Below are positions 53,853-63,446 of a stretch of 64,000 bases of DNA, in pieces; positions within the stretch are counted from its first letter, which is position 1; the number at the start of each line of letters is the position of its first letter. This DNA is from Oceanobacillus sp. HTM 045 (GTDB lineage: Bacteria; Pseudomonadota; Alphaproteobacteria; Rhodobacterales; Rhodobacteraceae). The notes below the pieces were generated by a model that was not told the origin of the DNA, ran no database searches, and saw nothing but the letters and a program-made list of their open reading frames with translations. The stretch spans positions 250,001 through 314,000 of the forward strand of contig WNWL01000004.1 of NCBI GenBank assembly GCA_009733745.1, in the 5' to 3' direction. The translations under genes were made by a program, and so were the position numbers.

Positions 53853-53938
53853 GAGTTAGCATCATGGCTCGGGTAATTCAATAAATCACACATCAAAAAT
53901 ATCTGTGAATATAAATACCACTATCATGGTGTATTAAT
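53853..53938 (-). promoter_or_regulatory. AT-rich promoter island of the cys operon
   Basis: On the minus strand TTGAAT (53881-53876) and TAACTC (53858-53853) with a 17-bp spacer give a candidate promoter about 65 bp upstream of the DUF2849 start. Upstream is an island of A/T (53880-53938) unlike the surrounding ~70% GC. It contains an imperfect dyad, TTAATACACCA ... TGGTATTTA (53938-53913), a possible operator for a sulfur regulator. The divergent folP gene begins at 53981. Confidence 0.45.
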
Positions 53939-53980
53939 ATGCCGTTGCGTGGCGGGGCGAAGGGCGCTACGCCGCGCGCC

Positions 53981-55012
53981 ATGACGTCAGAGTTGACTTA
54001 CCTGCGCCCCGTGCCCGACACCGACCCGGCCGCGCCCGGCCCGTGGCGTATCGCGGGCGGGCCGGTCAGGTTCCGCCGTGTCGAGCTGCTGCGCCGGGAC
54101 ATGGCGCCGGAAGTGCTGACGGCGGAGGAGGCGGAGGCGCGCTTCCCCGAGCCGTTCGCCCGGATCACCGCGCCGCGCCCGCCGATGCTCGGCCTGTCGC
54201 AGGATCGCGCCCTGATCATGGGTGTGCTCAACGTCACGCCGGACAGCTTCTCCGACGGCGGGGTTCACTTCGGCGTGGAGAAGGCCGTGGAGCACGGGCT
54301 GGCAATGGCCGGAGCGGGGGCGGACATCGTCGATCTCGGCGGCGAGTCGACCCGCCCGGGCGCGGAGCCGGTGCCGGAGCAGCAGGAGATCGACCGGGTC
54401 ATCCCGGTGATCGAGGGGCTGGTCGCGGCGGGGCTCGCCGCGCCGATCTCGATCGACACCCGCAAGGCCGGGGTCGCGCGGGCGGCGATGGCCGCCGGTG
54501 CGCGGCTTTTCAACGACGTCTCCGCGCTGACCTACGACGAAGACAGCCCGGCCGCGGCGGCGGACCTTGGCGCGCCGGTCTGCCTGATGCATGCGCAGGG
54601 CGACCCGCGGACCATGCAGGTGAACCCGAGCTACGACGACGTGCTGCTGGACGTGTTCGACTTCCTCGCGGAGCGGATCGTGGCGGCCGAGGCGGCGGGC
54701 GTGCCGCGGGAGAAGATCATCGCCGACCCCGGCATCGGCTTCGGCAAGACCGCGGAGCACAACCTCGCCCTGATCCGGCGGCTCTCGCTCTTCCAGGCGC
54801 TGGGCGTGCCGGTGCTGCTGGGCGTGTCGCGCAAGCGTTTCATCGGCTCCATCGGCGGCGAGCCGGAGGCGCAGCGGCGGATGCCCGGCTCGCTGGCGGC
54901 GGGGCTCGCCGGGGTGGCGCAGGGGGCGCAGATCCTGCGGGTGCACGACGTGGCGGAGACGCGGCAGGGGCTGGCCCTCTGGCACGCGATCATGGCAGAA
55001 GGTACGGCATGA
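53981..55012 (+). CDS. folP: Dihydropteroate synthase
   Basis: Condenses dihydropterin pyrophosphate with p-aminobenzoate. 343 aa from the ATG at 53981; an in-frame ATG at 53939 lies in the AT-rich region. The core shows [42 protein letters not shown] and GVSRKRFIG. Residues 1-75 form a non-core N-terminal extension. The stop overlaps the glmM start (ATGA). Confidence 0.95.
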   Translation: MTSELTYLRPVPDTDPAAPGPWRIAGGPVRFRRVELLRRDMAPEVLTAEEAEARFPEPFARITAPRPPMLGLSQDRALIMGVLNVTPDSFSDGGVHFGVEKAVEHGLAMAGAGADIVDLGGESTRPGAEPVPEQQEIDRVIPVIEGLVAAGLAAPISIDTRKAGVARAAMAAGARLFNDVSALTYDEDSPAAAADLGAPVCLMHAQGDPRTMQVNPSYDDVLLDVFDFLAERIVAAEAAGVPREKIIADPGIGFGKTAEHNLALIRRLSLFQALGVPVLLGVSRKRFIGSIGGEPEAQRRMPGSLAAGLAGVAQGAQILRVHDVAETRQGLALWHAIMAEGTA

Positions 55013-56352
55013 ACCGCAAGCTCTTCGGCACCGACGGCGTGCGTGGCCGCGCCAACACCCACCCCATGACCGCGGAGACCGCGATGCGGCTCGGCATGGC
55101 GGCGGGGCGCTATTTCCGGAACGGCGACCAGCGCCACACGGTGGTGATCGGCAAGGACACGCGCCTGTCCGGCTACATGCTGGAATCGGCGCTGATGGCG
55201 GGGTTCACCTCCGTGGGGATGGAGGTGTTCCTGCTCGGCCCGGTGCCGACGCCGGCGGTGGGGATGCTGACCCGGTCGCTGCGGGCGGATGTCGGCGTGA
55301 TGATCTCCGCCTCGCACAACGCCTACGAGGACAACGGCATCAAGCTGTTCGGGCCGGACGGCTACAAGCTCTCCGACGAGGCGGAAGCGCTGATCGAGCG
55401 CTACATGGACGAGGATCCCGTGCTGGCCGAGCCGGCGCGGATCGGCCGCGCCGAGCGGATCGACGACGCCAAGGGCCGCTATATCGAGTTCGCCAAGGCG
55501 ACCTTCCCGCGCCGGACCCGATTGGACGGGCTGAAGATCGTGCTCGACTGCGCCAACGGCGCCGCCTACCGCACCGCGCCGCGCATCCTGTGGGAGCTGG
55601 GCGCGGACGTGATCCCGGTCGGGGTCTCGCCGGACGGGTCGAACATCAATCGCGGCTGCGGTTCCACCGACCCGGCGCTCTGTCAGAAGCGGGTGGTGGA
55701 AGAGGGCGCCGATCTCGGTATCGCGCTCGACGGCGACGCGGACCGGGTGCACATCATCGACGAGACCGGGCGGATCGTCGACGGCGACCAGATCATGGCG
55801 CTGATAGCGACCCGCTGGGCCGAAGCGGGCACGCTGACCGGCGGCGCGCTGGTGACGACGGTGATGTCCAACCTCGGGCTGGAGCGGCGGCTGCATTCGG
55901 ACGGGATCGGGCTGGTGCGCACCCGCGTCGGCGACCGCTACGTGGTCGAGGCGATGCGCGAGGGCGGCTACAATCTCGGCGGCGAGCAGTCGGGCCACAT
56001 CATCCTGGCGGACCACGTCACCACCGGCGACGGGGTGCTGGCCGCGCTGCAGGTGCTGGCCGCGCTGGTCGAGGGCGACCGGCCCGCGAGCGAGACCTGC
56101 CGCCTGTTCGAGCCGCTGCCGCAACTGCTCAAGAACGTCCGTTTCGACGGCGGGGTGCAGCCGCTGGAGACCGACGGCGTGAAGGCGGCGATCGCCGCGG
56201 GTGAGGCGCGGCTCGGCGGCGCGGGGCGGCTGGTGATCCGCAAGTCCGGCACCGAGCCGCTGATCCGGGTCATGGGCGAGGGCGAGGACCCGGCGCTGGT
56301 GGAGGCCGTGGTCGACGAAATCTGCGGCGCGGTGGAACGGGCCGCGGGCTGA
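55009..56352 (+). CDS. glmM: Phosphoglucosamine mutase
   Basis: Converts glucosamine-6-P to glucosamine-1-P for peptidoglycan and LPS synthesis. 447 aa. Active-site Ser102 in [14 protein letters not shown], metal loop LDGDADR, sugar-binding GGEQSGH and the phosphate-binding [10 protein letters not shown] near the C-terminus are all intact. Coupled to folP by a 4-base overlap. Copy D of the 56-nt element begins 11 bp after its stop. Confidence 0.97.
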   Translation: MNRKLFGTDGVRGRANTHPMTAETAMRLGMAAGRYFRNGDQRHTVVIGKDTRLSGYMLESALMAGFTSVGMEVFLLGPVPTPAVGMLTRSLRADVGVMISASHNAYEDNGIKLFGPDGYKLSDEAEALIERYMDEDPVLAEPARIGRAERIDDAKGRYIEFAKATFPRRTRLDGLKIVLDCANGAAYRTAPRILWELGADVIPVGVSPDGSNINRGCGSTDPALCQKRVVEEGADLGIALDGDADRVHIIDETGRIVDGDQIMALIATRWAEAGTLTGGALVTTVMSNLGLERRLHSDGIGLVRTRVGDRYVVEAMREGGYNLGGEQSGHIILADHVTTGDGVLAALQVLAALVEGDRPASETCRLFEPLPQLLKNVRFDGGVQPLETDGVKAAIAAGEARLGGAGRLVIRKSGTEPLIRVMGEGEDPALVEAVVDEICGAVERAAG

Positions 56353-56362
56353 TCCGGGCGGC

Positions 56363-56418
56363 TTCGCAAGGTTGCGAGGCGCGTAAGTCACTGAAATCAC
56401 GAGATTAAAGTGTTAACG
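56363..56418 (+). repeat. Copy D of the 56-nt hairpin/AAAGTGTTAAC element
   Basis: Hairpin TTCGCA-AGGT-TGCGAG, linker GTAAGTCACTGAAAT, then AAAGTGTTAACG. Same 56-nt length and 32-nt spacing as the other copies. A further inverted repeat cgggcg/cgcccg (56420-56445) follows. Same strand as glmM, between convergent genes. Confidence 0.78.
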
Positions 56419-56490
56419 GCGGGCGTGGCCCGGGCTGGTCGCCCGTGCTGTGTCGGGTCAGATCTCCTCTCAACCCGGCTCCAACCGGCT

Positions 56491-57420
56491 TCACCCCCGC
56501 GCGTGCGCCCCGCGGCGGAGTGCCAGCAGGTTCTGGCTGATCGCGAGGCCCGCGAGGATCAGCGCCAGGGCGATCCATAGCCGGCCGGGGATCGCCTCGC
56601 CGAGGAAGGCCCAGCCGAAGATCACCGCCCAGACAGGCACCTGGTAGTTGACGAGACTGAGAAATCCCGGCCCGGCCCGGTCGATCACCGCCAGCAGCAG
56701 CACCTGCGCCAGCGCGGTGGGCAGGAGCGCGAGGTAGAGCAGCGCCAGCGCCGAGTCGACGGGGGGCAGGGTCGCGAACGGCTCCTCGAAGATCAGCGCC
56801 AGCGGCACGACCTGAAAGGCGGAGAGCATCAGCGTCGCGGCGGCGAAGCGGATCAGCCCGCGCTGCGGCGCGAGCTTGGAGGTGATCCCGCCCGAGGCGT
56901 AGCCGAAGGCTGCCAGAAGGCACGCGCCCTGCGCCAGCAGGGCTATCCCGCCGCCGCCCATCGCGGTGAGGGAGGGGCCGAGCAGGACCATCATGCCGGC
57001 AAAGCCGATGACGAACCCCGCGATCTTGCGGCGGGTCATGCTCTCTCCCGCCACGAAGAAATGCCCGAGCGGCAGCACGAACAGCGGCACGGTGGCCATG
57101 AACACCCCGGCCAGCGAGCTGTCGACATGCCGCTGCGCCCAGGAGAGCGAGACGAACGGCATGGCGTTGGAGAGGAAGGCGACCGCGAAAGCGAAGCCCC
57201 AGAAGCGCAGGTCCTCGCGCCGCGCGAGACCGGGCAGGCCTTCGCCCCGGAGCAGCAGGTAGAGCACCAGCGTCAGTGCGCCGAGGATCAGCCGGCCCGC
57301 GGCGAGGGTGAACGGCCCGAACCCCGCCGTCGCCACCGAGGTCGCCATGAAGGCCGCGCCCCAGATCACGGCGAGGGCGGCGAGCATCAGCCAGGCGGAA
57401 AGCGGCGGTCGGGCGGACAT
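56491..57420 (-). CDS. DMT superfamily transporter (EamA type)
   Basis: 309 aa, about ten transmembrane helices in two EamA repeats (LMLAALAVIWGAAFMATSVA; VNYQVPVWAVIFGWAFLGEAIPG in the second). Exporter for amino acids or other metabolites, substrate unknown. It is convergent with glmM, with 138 bp between their stop codons, which hold copy D of the element. Confidence 0.88.
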   Translation of the reverse strand: MSARPPLSAWLMLAALAVIWGAAFMATSVATAGFGPFTLAAGRLILGALTLVLYLLLRGEGLPGLARREDLRFWGFAFAVAFLSNAMPFVSLSWAQRHVDSSLAGVFMATVPLFVLPLGHFFVAGESMTRRKIAGFVIGFAGMMVLLGPSLTAMGGGGIALLAQGACLLAAFGYASGGITSKLAPQRGLIRFAAATLMLSAFQVVPLALIFEEPFATLPPVDSALALLYLALLPTALAQVLLLAVIDRAGPGFLSLVNYQVPVWAVIFGWAFLGEAIPGRLWIALALILAGLAISQNLLALRRGAHARG

Positions 57421-57697
57421 TCAGGGAGCCTTGCGGAAAACCTTGCGGGAAACCATGCGGGGCGGGCGCTGTGCGGGCGGCCACGGGGTCGAGCCTGCCT
57501 TACGCGAGGCGCGCACGGTTGGGAAGGGCGATAGCCTTGGGGCCGTGTTGCGCGGGGTTCGGAGCGGGCCCGCGCAAAACGGCCGCGCACGAAAATTTCC
57601 TTTCCATGCCCCGGAACGGGCTGCCATTTAAACCCCGGCCCGGTGGGTGCAGGTTGTCGCCACAAGCCGATAACGGCACCAAAATCCGGGGAACCAA

Positions 57698-58753
57698 ATG
57701 TCCGACACGGTCAGGATACTTGTATTCGGCGCGTCCTACGGGTCGCTGCTTGCAACGAAACTTCTGATGGCGGGGCACCGCGTCACGCTGGTCTGCCTGC
57801 CCGAGGAGGCGGGCCTCATCAACCGCGAGGGGACGGTCGTGCGCCTGCCGGTGCGCGGGCGCGACACGCCGCTCGTGCTGCGCTCCGCCGACCTGCCGGG
57901 CCGGCTCGACGCGGTGACGACGACGCAGGCGCGGCCGCAGGATTACGACCTCGTCGCGCTGGCGATGCAGGAGCCGCAGTACGCCGCGCCCGGCGTGCGC
58001 GAGCTGCTGGGGCGCGTCGCCGAGGCGCGCGTGCCCTGCATGTCGATCATGAACATGCCGCCGCTGCCCTTCCTCGCCCGCGTGCCGGGGCTCGACACCG
58101 CGAAGATCCACGGCGCGTTCACCGACCCCGCCTGCTGGGAGGGGCTGGTGCCGGGGCTGGTCACGCTGGCAAGCCCGGACCCGCAGGCCTTCCGCCCGCC
58201 GGAGGAAGGGCTGAACGTGCTGCAGGTCGGCCTGCCGACCAACTTCAAGGTCGCGCCGTTCGAGGACCCGGCGCACACCGACCTGCTGCACCGCCTCGCC
58301 GCGGATATCGACGCGGTGCGCTGGGAGGGCGCGGAAGTGCCGGTGAAGCTGCGCGTGCATGACAGCCTGTTCGTGCCGATGGCCAAGTGGGCGATGCTGC
58401 TGACGGGCAATTACCGGGCGATCCAGCCGGGCGATCCGCGCTCGATCCGCGACGCGGTGCATTCGGACCTGGAGCTTTCGCGGCAGATCTACGGCTGGGT
58501 CTGCGATGTCTGCGAGGGCATGGGCGCGCGCCCGGAGGACCTGGTGCCGTTCGAGAAATACGCCAGGGCGGCGGAACAGCTCGGCAAGCCCTCCTCCGCC
58601 GCGCGGGCGCTGGCGGCCGGTGCGCCGCGGATCGAGCGGGTCGACCGGCTGGTGCAGCTCATCGCCGCCGGGCAGGGCAAGGAATGGTCGGTGATCGACC
58701 AGATCGTCGACCTCGTGGACGCGAAACTGGAGCAGAACCGGGTCGCGGCCTGA
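57698..58753 (+). CDS. Ketopantoate reductase-like NAD(P)-binding protein
   Basis: 351 aa. The N-terminal Rossmann motif is RILVFGASYGSLLATKLLMAGHRVTL; a helical C-terminal region follows (KWAMLLTGNYRAI, VHSDLELSRQIYGWV). Overall length and layout resemble the ApbA/PanE (2-dehydropantoate 2-reductase) superfamily, but the GxGxxG loop is GASYGS and PanE signature residues could not be confirmed. Other 2-hydroxyacid or opine-like dehydrogenases are possible. A single gene upstream of the serC leader. Confidence 0.65.
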   Translation: MSDTVRILVFGASYGSLLATKLLMAGHRVTLVCLPEEAGLINREGTVVRLPVRGRDTPLVLRSADLPGRLDAVTTTQARPQDYDLVALAMQEPQYAAPGVRELLGRVAEARVPCMSIMNMPPLPFLARVPGLDTAKIHGAFTDPACWEGLVPGLVTLASPDPQAFRPPEEGLNVLQVGLPTNFKVAPFEDPAHTDLLHRLAADIDAVRWEGAEVPVKLRVHDSLFVPMAKWAMLLTGNYRAIQPGDPRSIRDAVHSDLELSRQIYGWVCDVCEGMGARPEDLVPFEKYARAAEQLGKPSSAARALAAGAPRIERVDRLVQLIAAGQGKEWSVIDQIVDLVDAKLEQNRVAA

Positions 58754-58800
58754 ACACGACATTTCGTGATTGCGGAACGGCATCTTTCCGCTTGACGGAA

Positions 58801-58890
58801 CCGGGGGCGCGGGCGTATCGGGCGCTTGGGCGCGCCCCCGGAAACGGGCGAGCGGGGACGGGCTCAGGAATTTCGCCCGTGAGTGAGGAG
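58801..58890 (+). ncRNA. serC leader RNA motif
   Basis: Two hairpins lie directly before serC: a 10-bp stem ccgggggcgc/gcgcccccgg (58801-58841) and an 8-bp stem acgggcga/tcgcccgt (58844-58851 with 58873-58880). GAGGAG follows as ribosome site. The position and two-hairpin form match the serC RNA motif described upstream of serC-serA in alphaproteobacteria, a putative cis-regulator of serine synthesis. Ligand not established. Confidence 0.7.
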
Positions 58891-58898
58891 TGCGTCAG

Positions 58899-60074
58899 AT
58901 GCCGCACGCTCCCTTGCCGGATGTCCGTCCGGCACGTCCCGAATTCTCTTCAGGTCCCTGTGCGAAGCGCCCCGGCTGGTCGGCCGAGGCGGTAGCCGCG
59001 CGCGCATGGCTCGGCCGGTCGCACCGCGCCGCCGGCCCGAAGGCGCAGCTTGGCGAGGCGATCGAGAAGACCCGCGAATTGCTGCAGGTGCCGGCCGACT
59101 ACCTGGTGGGCATCGTGCCCGCCTCCGACACCGGCGCCGTCGAGATGGCGCTCTGGTCGCTGCTTGGCGCGCGGCCCGTCGACATGCTGGCCTGGGAAAG
59201 CTTCGGCAGCGGCTGGGTCACCGACGTGGTGAAGCAGCTCAAGCTCGACGATGTGCGGGTGATCGAGGCCGGCTACGGCGACCTGCCCGACCTCTCGTCC
59301 GTGCGGGCGGAGGCCGACGTGGTCTTCACCTGGAACGGCACCACCTCCGGCGTGCGGGTGCCCGATGCCGACTGGATCGCGGCGGACCGCGAGGGCCTGA
59401 CGATCTGCGACGCGACCTCTGCCGCCTTCGCGCAGAAGCTCGACTGGGCGAAGCTCGATGTCGTGACCTTCTCCTGGCAGAAGGTGCTCGGCGGCGAGGG
59501 CGGGCACGGGGTGCTGATCCTGTCGCCGCGCGCCGTGGAGCGGCTGGAAAGCTTCGCCCCGGCGCGGCCCCTGCCGAAGATCTTCCGCCTGACCAAGAGC
59601 GGGAAGCTGAACGCCTCGATCTTCGAGGGCGCGACGATCAACACGCCGTCGATGCTCTGCGTCGCCGACTATCTCGACGCGCTCGACTGGGGCCTCTCGC
59701 TTGGCGGGCTGGACGCGCTGATGGCGCGGGCCGACGCCAACGCGGCGGCGCTGCGCGAGTGGGTGGCGCGGACCGGCTGGGTCGCCGACCTCGCGGCCGA
59801 TCCGGCGACGGCGTCCAACACCTCCGTCTGCCTTTCCATCGTCGATCCGGCCTTCACGGCGCTGGACGAGAAGGGCCAGCGGGCCTTCGTCAAGAAGATG
59901 GTGGCGGCGCTGGAGGCGCAGGGCGTGGCCTACGACATCGGCGGCTACCGCGACGCGCCTCCGGGACTGCGGATCTGGTGCGGCGCGACGGTCGAGACGG
60001 CGGATGTCGCCGCGCTGACGCCCTGGCTCGACTGGGCCTTCGCGGAGGCGGGCGCGGAACTGGCCGCGGCCTGA
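58899..60074 (+). CDS. serC: Phosphoserine aminotransferase
   Basis: Converts 3-phosphohydroxypyruvate to phosphoserine. 391 aa from the ATG at 58899, 8 bases after AGGAG; a GTG at 58890 in frame overlaps the ribosome site. Start [18 protein letters not shown] and PLP Lys195 in [14 protein letters not shown] are typical of the alphaproteobacterial/archaeal-type SerC (TIGR01365). serA follows 96 bp later, and both are presumably controlled by the leader RNA. Confidence 0.95.
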   Translation: MPHAPLPDVRPARPEFSSGPCAKRPGWSAEAVAARAWLGRSHRAAGPKAQLGEAIEKTRELLQVPADYLVGIVPASDTGAVEMALWSLLGARPVDMLAWESFGSGWVTDVVKQLKLDDVRVIEAGYGDLPDLSSVRAEADVVFTWNGTTSGVRVPDADWIAADREGLTICDATSAAFAQKLDWAKLDVVTFSWQKVLGGEGGHGVLILSPRAVERLESFAPARPLPKIFRLTKSGKLNASIFEGATINTPSMLCVADYLDALDWGLSLGGLDALMARADANAAALREWVARTGWVADLAADPATASNTSVCLSIVDPAFTALDEKGQRAFVKKMVAALEAQGVAYDIGGYRDAPPGLRIWCGATVETADVAALTPWLDWAFAEAGAELAAA

Positions 60075-60170
60075 CCTCTCCGAGACGCGGGGCCGCAGCG
60101 TGCGCGGCCCGATTGACCGCCCCCGCATTCCCGGGGGCGGCGCGATACCCCACAGACAGGACCAAGTGAC

Positions 60171-61766
60171 ATGCCCAAGGTACTCATTTCCGACGCGCTG
60201 TCGGAGCAGGCGGTGGCCATCTTCCGCGACCGTGGCATCGAGGTGGATTTCGAGCCCTCGCTCGGGAAGGACCCGGAAAAGCTCGCCGCCGTGATCGGCA
60301 ATTATGACGGTCTCGCGGTGCGCTCCGCCACCAAGGTGAAGCCGGAGATCCTCGCGCAGGCGAACGGCCTCAAGGTGATCGGCCGCGCCGGGATCGGCGT
60401 CGACAACATCGACATTCCCGCCGCCTCGGCCAAGGGCGTGGTGGTGATGAACACGCCCTTCGGCAACTCCATCACCACCGCCGAGCACGCGATCGCGATG
60501 ATGTTCGCGGTCGCGCGCCGGATCCCGGAGGCCAGCGCCTCGACCCACGAAGGGAAGTGGGAGAAGTCGAAATTCATGGGCGTCGAGATCACCGGCAAGA
60601 CGCTGGGCGTGATCGGCTGCGGCAATATCGGTTCTGTCGTGGCCACCCGCGCCATCGGCCTGAAGATGAAGGTGATCGCCTACGACCCGTTCCTCTCCGC
60701 CGCGCGGGCGCGGGAACTGGGCGTGGAGAAGGTCGAGGAGGTCGAGGACCTGCTGGCGCGGGCCGATTTCGTCACCCTGCACCTGCCAAAGACGGAAAAG
60801 ACCGCCAACATCCTCTCCGCCGCCCGGATCGCGAAGATGAAGCCCGGCGCGCGGCTGATCAACTGCGCCCGCGGCGGGCTGGTCGACGAGGCGGCCGTGG
60901 CGGAGGCGCTGAAGGAAGGCCGGCTCGCCGGCGCGGCCTTCGACGTCTTCGCGCAGGAGCCGCCGGCGGCGGATCACCCGCTGATGGGCCTGCCGAACGT
61001 GGTGCTGACGCCGCATCTCGGCGCCTCGACCAACGAGGCGCAGGAGAACGTGGCGCTGCAGGTGGCCGAGCAGATGGCCGACTACCTGCTGCACGGCGCG
61101 ATTTCCAACGCGATCAACGCGCCTTCGGTGACGGCGGAGGAAGCGCCGATCCTGAAGCCCTGGGTGCGGGTCTGCGAGGTGCTGGGCAGCTTTGCAGGCC
61201 AGCTCACCGAGAACCCGATCGAGGCGATTTCCATCGAATATGTCGGCCGGGTCGGCGAGCTGAACCTCAAGCCGCTGACCGCCGCGCTGACCGCCGCGCT
61301 GCTGACGCCGCTGATGGGCGAGGGCGCGGTCAACATGGTGAACGCGCCGATCCTCGCCAAGGAGCGCGGCATCAACATCTCGGAGACGCGCAAGGACGCG
61401 CAGGGCGCCTACGGCTCCTATGTCCGCCTTTCCGTCCGGACCGAGAAGCAGGAGCGGTCTGTCGCGGGCACCGTCTTCTCCGACGAAAAGCCGCGGATCA
61501 TCCAGGTCAAGGGGATCAACCTCGAGGCGGAGCCGATGCCGCACATGCTCTACACCACCAATACCGACGAGCCGGGCTACATCGGGGCCATCGGCATGCG
61601 GATGGGTGCGCTGGGCGTGAACATCGCCACCTTCGCGCTCGGCCGGGCCGAGAAGGGCGGCGAGGCGATTGCGCTGCTCGGGGTGGACGAGCCGATCAGC
61701 GCCGAGGCGCTGGCGGAGATCGCGGCGCTGCCGCAGGTGCGCCAGGCGAAGTCGGTCAACTTCTGA
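60171..61766 (+). CDS. serA: D-3-phosphoglycerate dehydrogenase
   Basis: First enzyme of serine synthesis. 531 aa, long type. NAD-binding GCGNIGSVVA near residue 150, catalytic segments NCARGGLVDE and HLGASTNEAQENVA. An intervening (ASB) domain and a C-terminal ACT domain follow (MLYTTNTDEPGYIGAIGMRMG), likely for serine feedback. Its last 11 bp overlap the 3' end of the minus-strand histidine kinase gene. Confidence 0.97.
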   Translation: MPKVLISDALSEQAVAIFRDRGIEVDFEPSLGKDPEKLAAVIGNYDGLAVRSATKVKPEILAQANGLKVIGRAGIGVDNIDIPAASAKGVVVMNTPFGNSITTAEHAIAMMFAVARRIPEASASTHEGKWEKSKFMGVEITGKTLGVIGCGNIGSVVATRAIGLKMKVIAYDPFLSAARARELGVEKVEEVEDLLARADFVTLHLPKTEKTANILSAARIAKMKPGARLINCARGGLVDEAAVAEALKEGRLAGAAFDVFAQEPPAADHPLMGLPNVVLTPHLGASTNEAQENVALQVAEQMADYLLHGAISNAINAPSVTAEEAPILKPWVRVCEVLGSFAGQLTENPIEAISIEYVGRVGELNLKPLTAALTAALLTPLMGEGAVNMVNAPILAKERGINISETRKDAQGAYGSYVRLSVRTEKQERSVAGTVFSDEKPRIIQVKGINLEAEPMPHMLYTTNTDEPGYIGAIGMRMGALGVNIATFALGRAEKGGEAIALLGVDEPISAEALAEIAALPQVRQAKSVNF

Positions 61767-62925
61767 TCGTCTCCCTCTCCGTGGCGCCGGCATCGCGCGG
61801 CGCCACGGGATCCACCGCCTGCGGCGCGGCCGGAAGGCGGAGGATGAACCGGCTCCCCGGGCCGGCATGGGCCGTGTCGAGCGCGATGGTTCCGCCGTGG
61901 TTCTCGACGATGCGGCGGCAGAGGGTCAGCCCGAGCCCCTCGCCGGGATAGCCGCTTTCGGGGCCGTGCAGGCGTTTCAGCGGCGCAAACACCTCCTCCG
62001 CGCGCTCGGCGGGGATGCCGATGCCGTTGTCGGCCACCGAGATCACCCACGCATCGCCGAGCGCGGGGTCGCGATCCAGCCGTGCGCCGATGGAAATCTC
62101 CGGCGCCGCGTCGTCGGGGCCGTAAAGGATCGCGTTGCCGATCAGGTTGTGGAGGACGAGCGTCATCTGCGCCCGGTCGCAGGGCAGGATCGGAAGTTCG
62201 CCGACATCGAGGCGGGCGTCACTGCCCTCGATCTGGACGCCGAGGGTGCCCACGGCCTCCGCCACCACGTCTTCCAAGGGGATGGTCTCGATCTCCGGCA
62301 CGCTGCAGGCGGAGCGGGCGAAGGCGCCGAGCCGGCGCGCCAGCGACGATGCGCGGCGCGCGCCTTCGAGGACGGCGTCGGCAAGCTCCCGCGCCTCGCC
62401 GTACTCGCCTTGCGCGACGTCGCCGGCGAGGAGTTCCGCGGCGACGGTGACGCTGTTGAGCGGCGACTGGAGGTCGTGCGCGGCAGCGCTGGCATAGAGT
62501 TGCAGGAACTCGTTGACCCGGCTTCGCGCGCCATTCGCGGCGGCGAGGGCGCGCTCGGCCGCGGCGGCGCGGGTTTCCGCCTCGTCCATCCTGCGGAAGA
62601 CGAGGGCCGTGCCGGGGGGCTGCCCCTTCTCGCCCTTCACCGGCATGAGGGCGGCGCGGGCGTGGAAGGTCGAGCCGTCCTGCCGGCGGCAGGTGAACAG
62701 GCGGATCGGCGCGGTATTGCCGTGATAGAGCGTGGCCGCGGCGCCGCCTTCCGGCGTGCAGAAGCGCCAAAGCGGCTGGCCGGCCACCTGGCCGAGGGTG
62801 CAGCGGAACGCGGCTTCGAAGGCGCGGTTGACCCCGATCACCCGCTGCGCGCCGTTGGTCACCGCGATCGGGTCGGGACTTTCGTCGAACAGCGCCCTGA
62901 GAAGTCGGGACGACGCTATCGTCAT
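61756..62925 (-). CDS. PAS-domain sensor histidine kinase (orphan)
   Basis: 389 aa, cytoplasmic. PAS/PAC sensory domain at residues 1-115 (LFDESPDPIAVTNGAQRVIGVN), phospho-acceptor His150 in AAAHDLQSPLNSV, then a HATPase domain with LVLHNLIGNAILYG (N box), VADNGIGIPAER (G1) and GEGLGLTLCRRIVENHGG (G2). There are no transmembrane segments and no response regulator gene beside it. The H box is of the phytochrome-like/HWE-distant HDLQSPL type. Regulated partner unknown. Confidence 0.9.
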   Translation of the reverse strand: MTIASSRLLRALFDESPDPIAVTNGAQRVIGVNRAFEAAFRCTLGQVAGQPLWRFCTPEGGAAATLYHGNTAPIRLFTCRRQDGSTFHARAALMPVKGEKGQPPGTALVFRRMDEAETRAAAAERALAAANGARSRVNEFLQLYASAAAHDLQSPLNSVTVAAELLAGDVAQGEYGEARELADAVLEGARRASSLARRLGAFARSACSVPEIETIPLEDVVAEAVGTLGVQIEGSDARLDVGELPILPCDRAQMTLVLHNLIGNAILYGPDDAAPEISIGARLDRDPALGDAWVISVADNGIGIPAERAEEVFAPLKRLHGPESGYPGEGLGLTLCRRIVENHGGTIALDTAHAGPGSRFILRLPAAPQAVDPVAPRDAGATERETIRS

Positions 62926-63110
62926 GCTCGGGTGCGCTCCTCGTCGGCGTGCCTGGGCGAAGTCATGTCAGGCGAAGTCATTGTGCATGGCGCCTTGTTG
63001 AGCGCAGTCTTGCGAGGCTCGGTGAAGGAACCCCTAACACTCAGACCTTGCAGCACCTCTTGGCGCATGTGACCGTTGCGCTACCGGCAGCAAGGGAAAG
63101 GTACCGAGCG

Positions 63111-63365
63111 ATGGCCGACGATCCCGACACCCAGCCCCGCCTCGCGCAGAAGGGGCCGTTCCCGGTCGAGGTGACGGCTGGGAAGACCTATTTCTGGTGC
63201 GCCTGCGGACGTTCCTCGCGCCAGCCGTTCTGCGATGGCAGCCACAAGGAGACGCCGTTCCAGCCCGTGAAGTACACCGCGGAGAAGGACGGCAGGCTGT
63301 TCTTCTGCGGCTGCAAACGCACCGGCAGGCAGCCGCTCTGCGACGGGACGCATTCGAAGCTTTGA
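63111..63365 (+). CDS. CDGSH iron-sulfur domain protein with two domains
   Basis: 84 aa carrying two CDGSH-type [2Fe-2S] sites: Cys30, Cys32, Cys41, His45 (WCACGRSSRQPFCDGSH) and Cys66, Cys68, Cys77, His81 (FCGCKRTGRQPLCDGTH). Both have the 3Cys-1His set intact. Bacterial members are small electron-transfer or cluster-donating proteins of unclear function. Start ATG at 63111 lies after an AAGGGAAAGG stretch; the upstream frame is rejected. Confidence 0.92.
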   Translation: MADDPDTQPRLAQKGPFPVEVTAGKTYFWCACGRSSRQPFCDGSHKETPFQPVKYTAEKDGRLFFCGCKRTGRQPLCDGTHSKL

Positions 63366-63446
63366 GGGGCTGATCCTTAGGCCGATTTCCGCTATCTTTC
63401 GCCGGTTGTTTCCCGCATCTCCTTCAATCGGGAGGATTTCGGTCTG

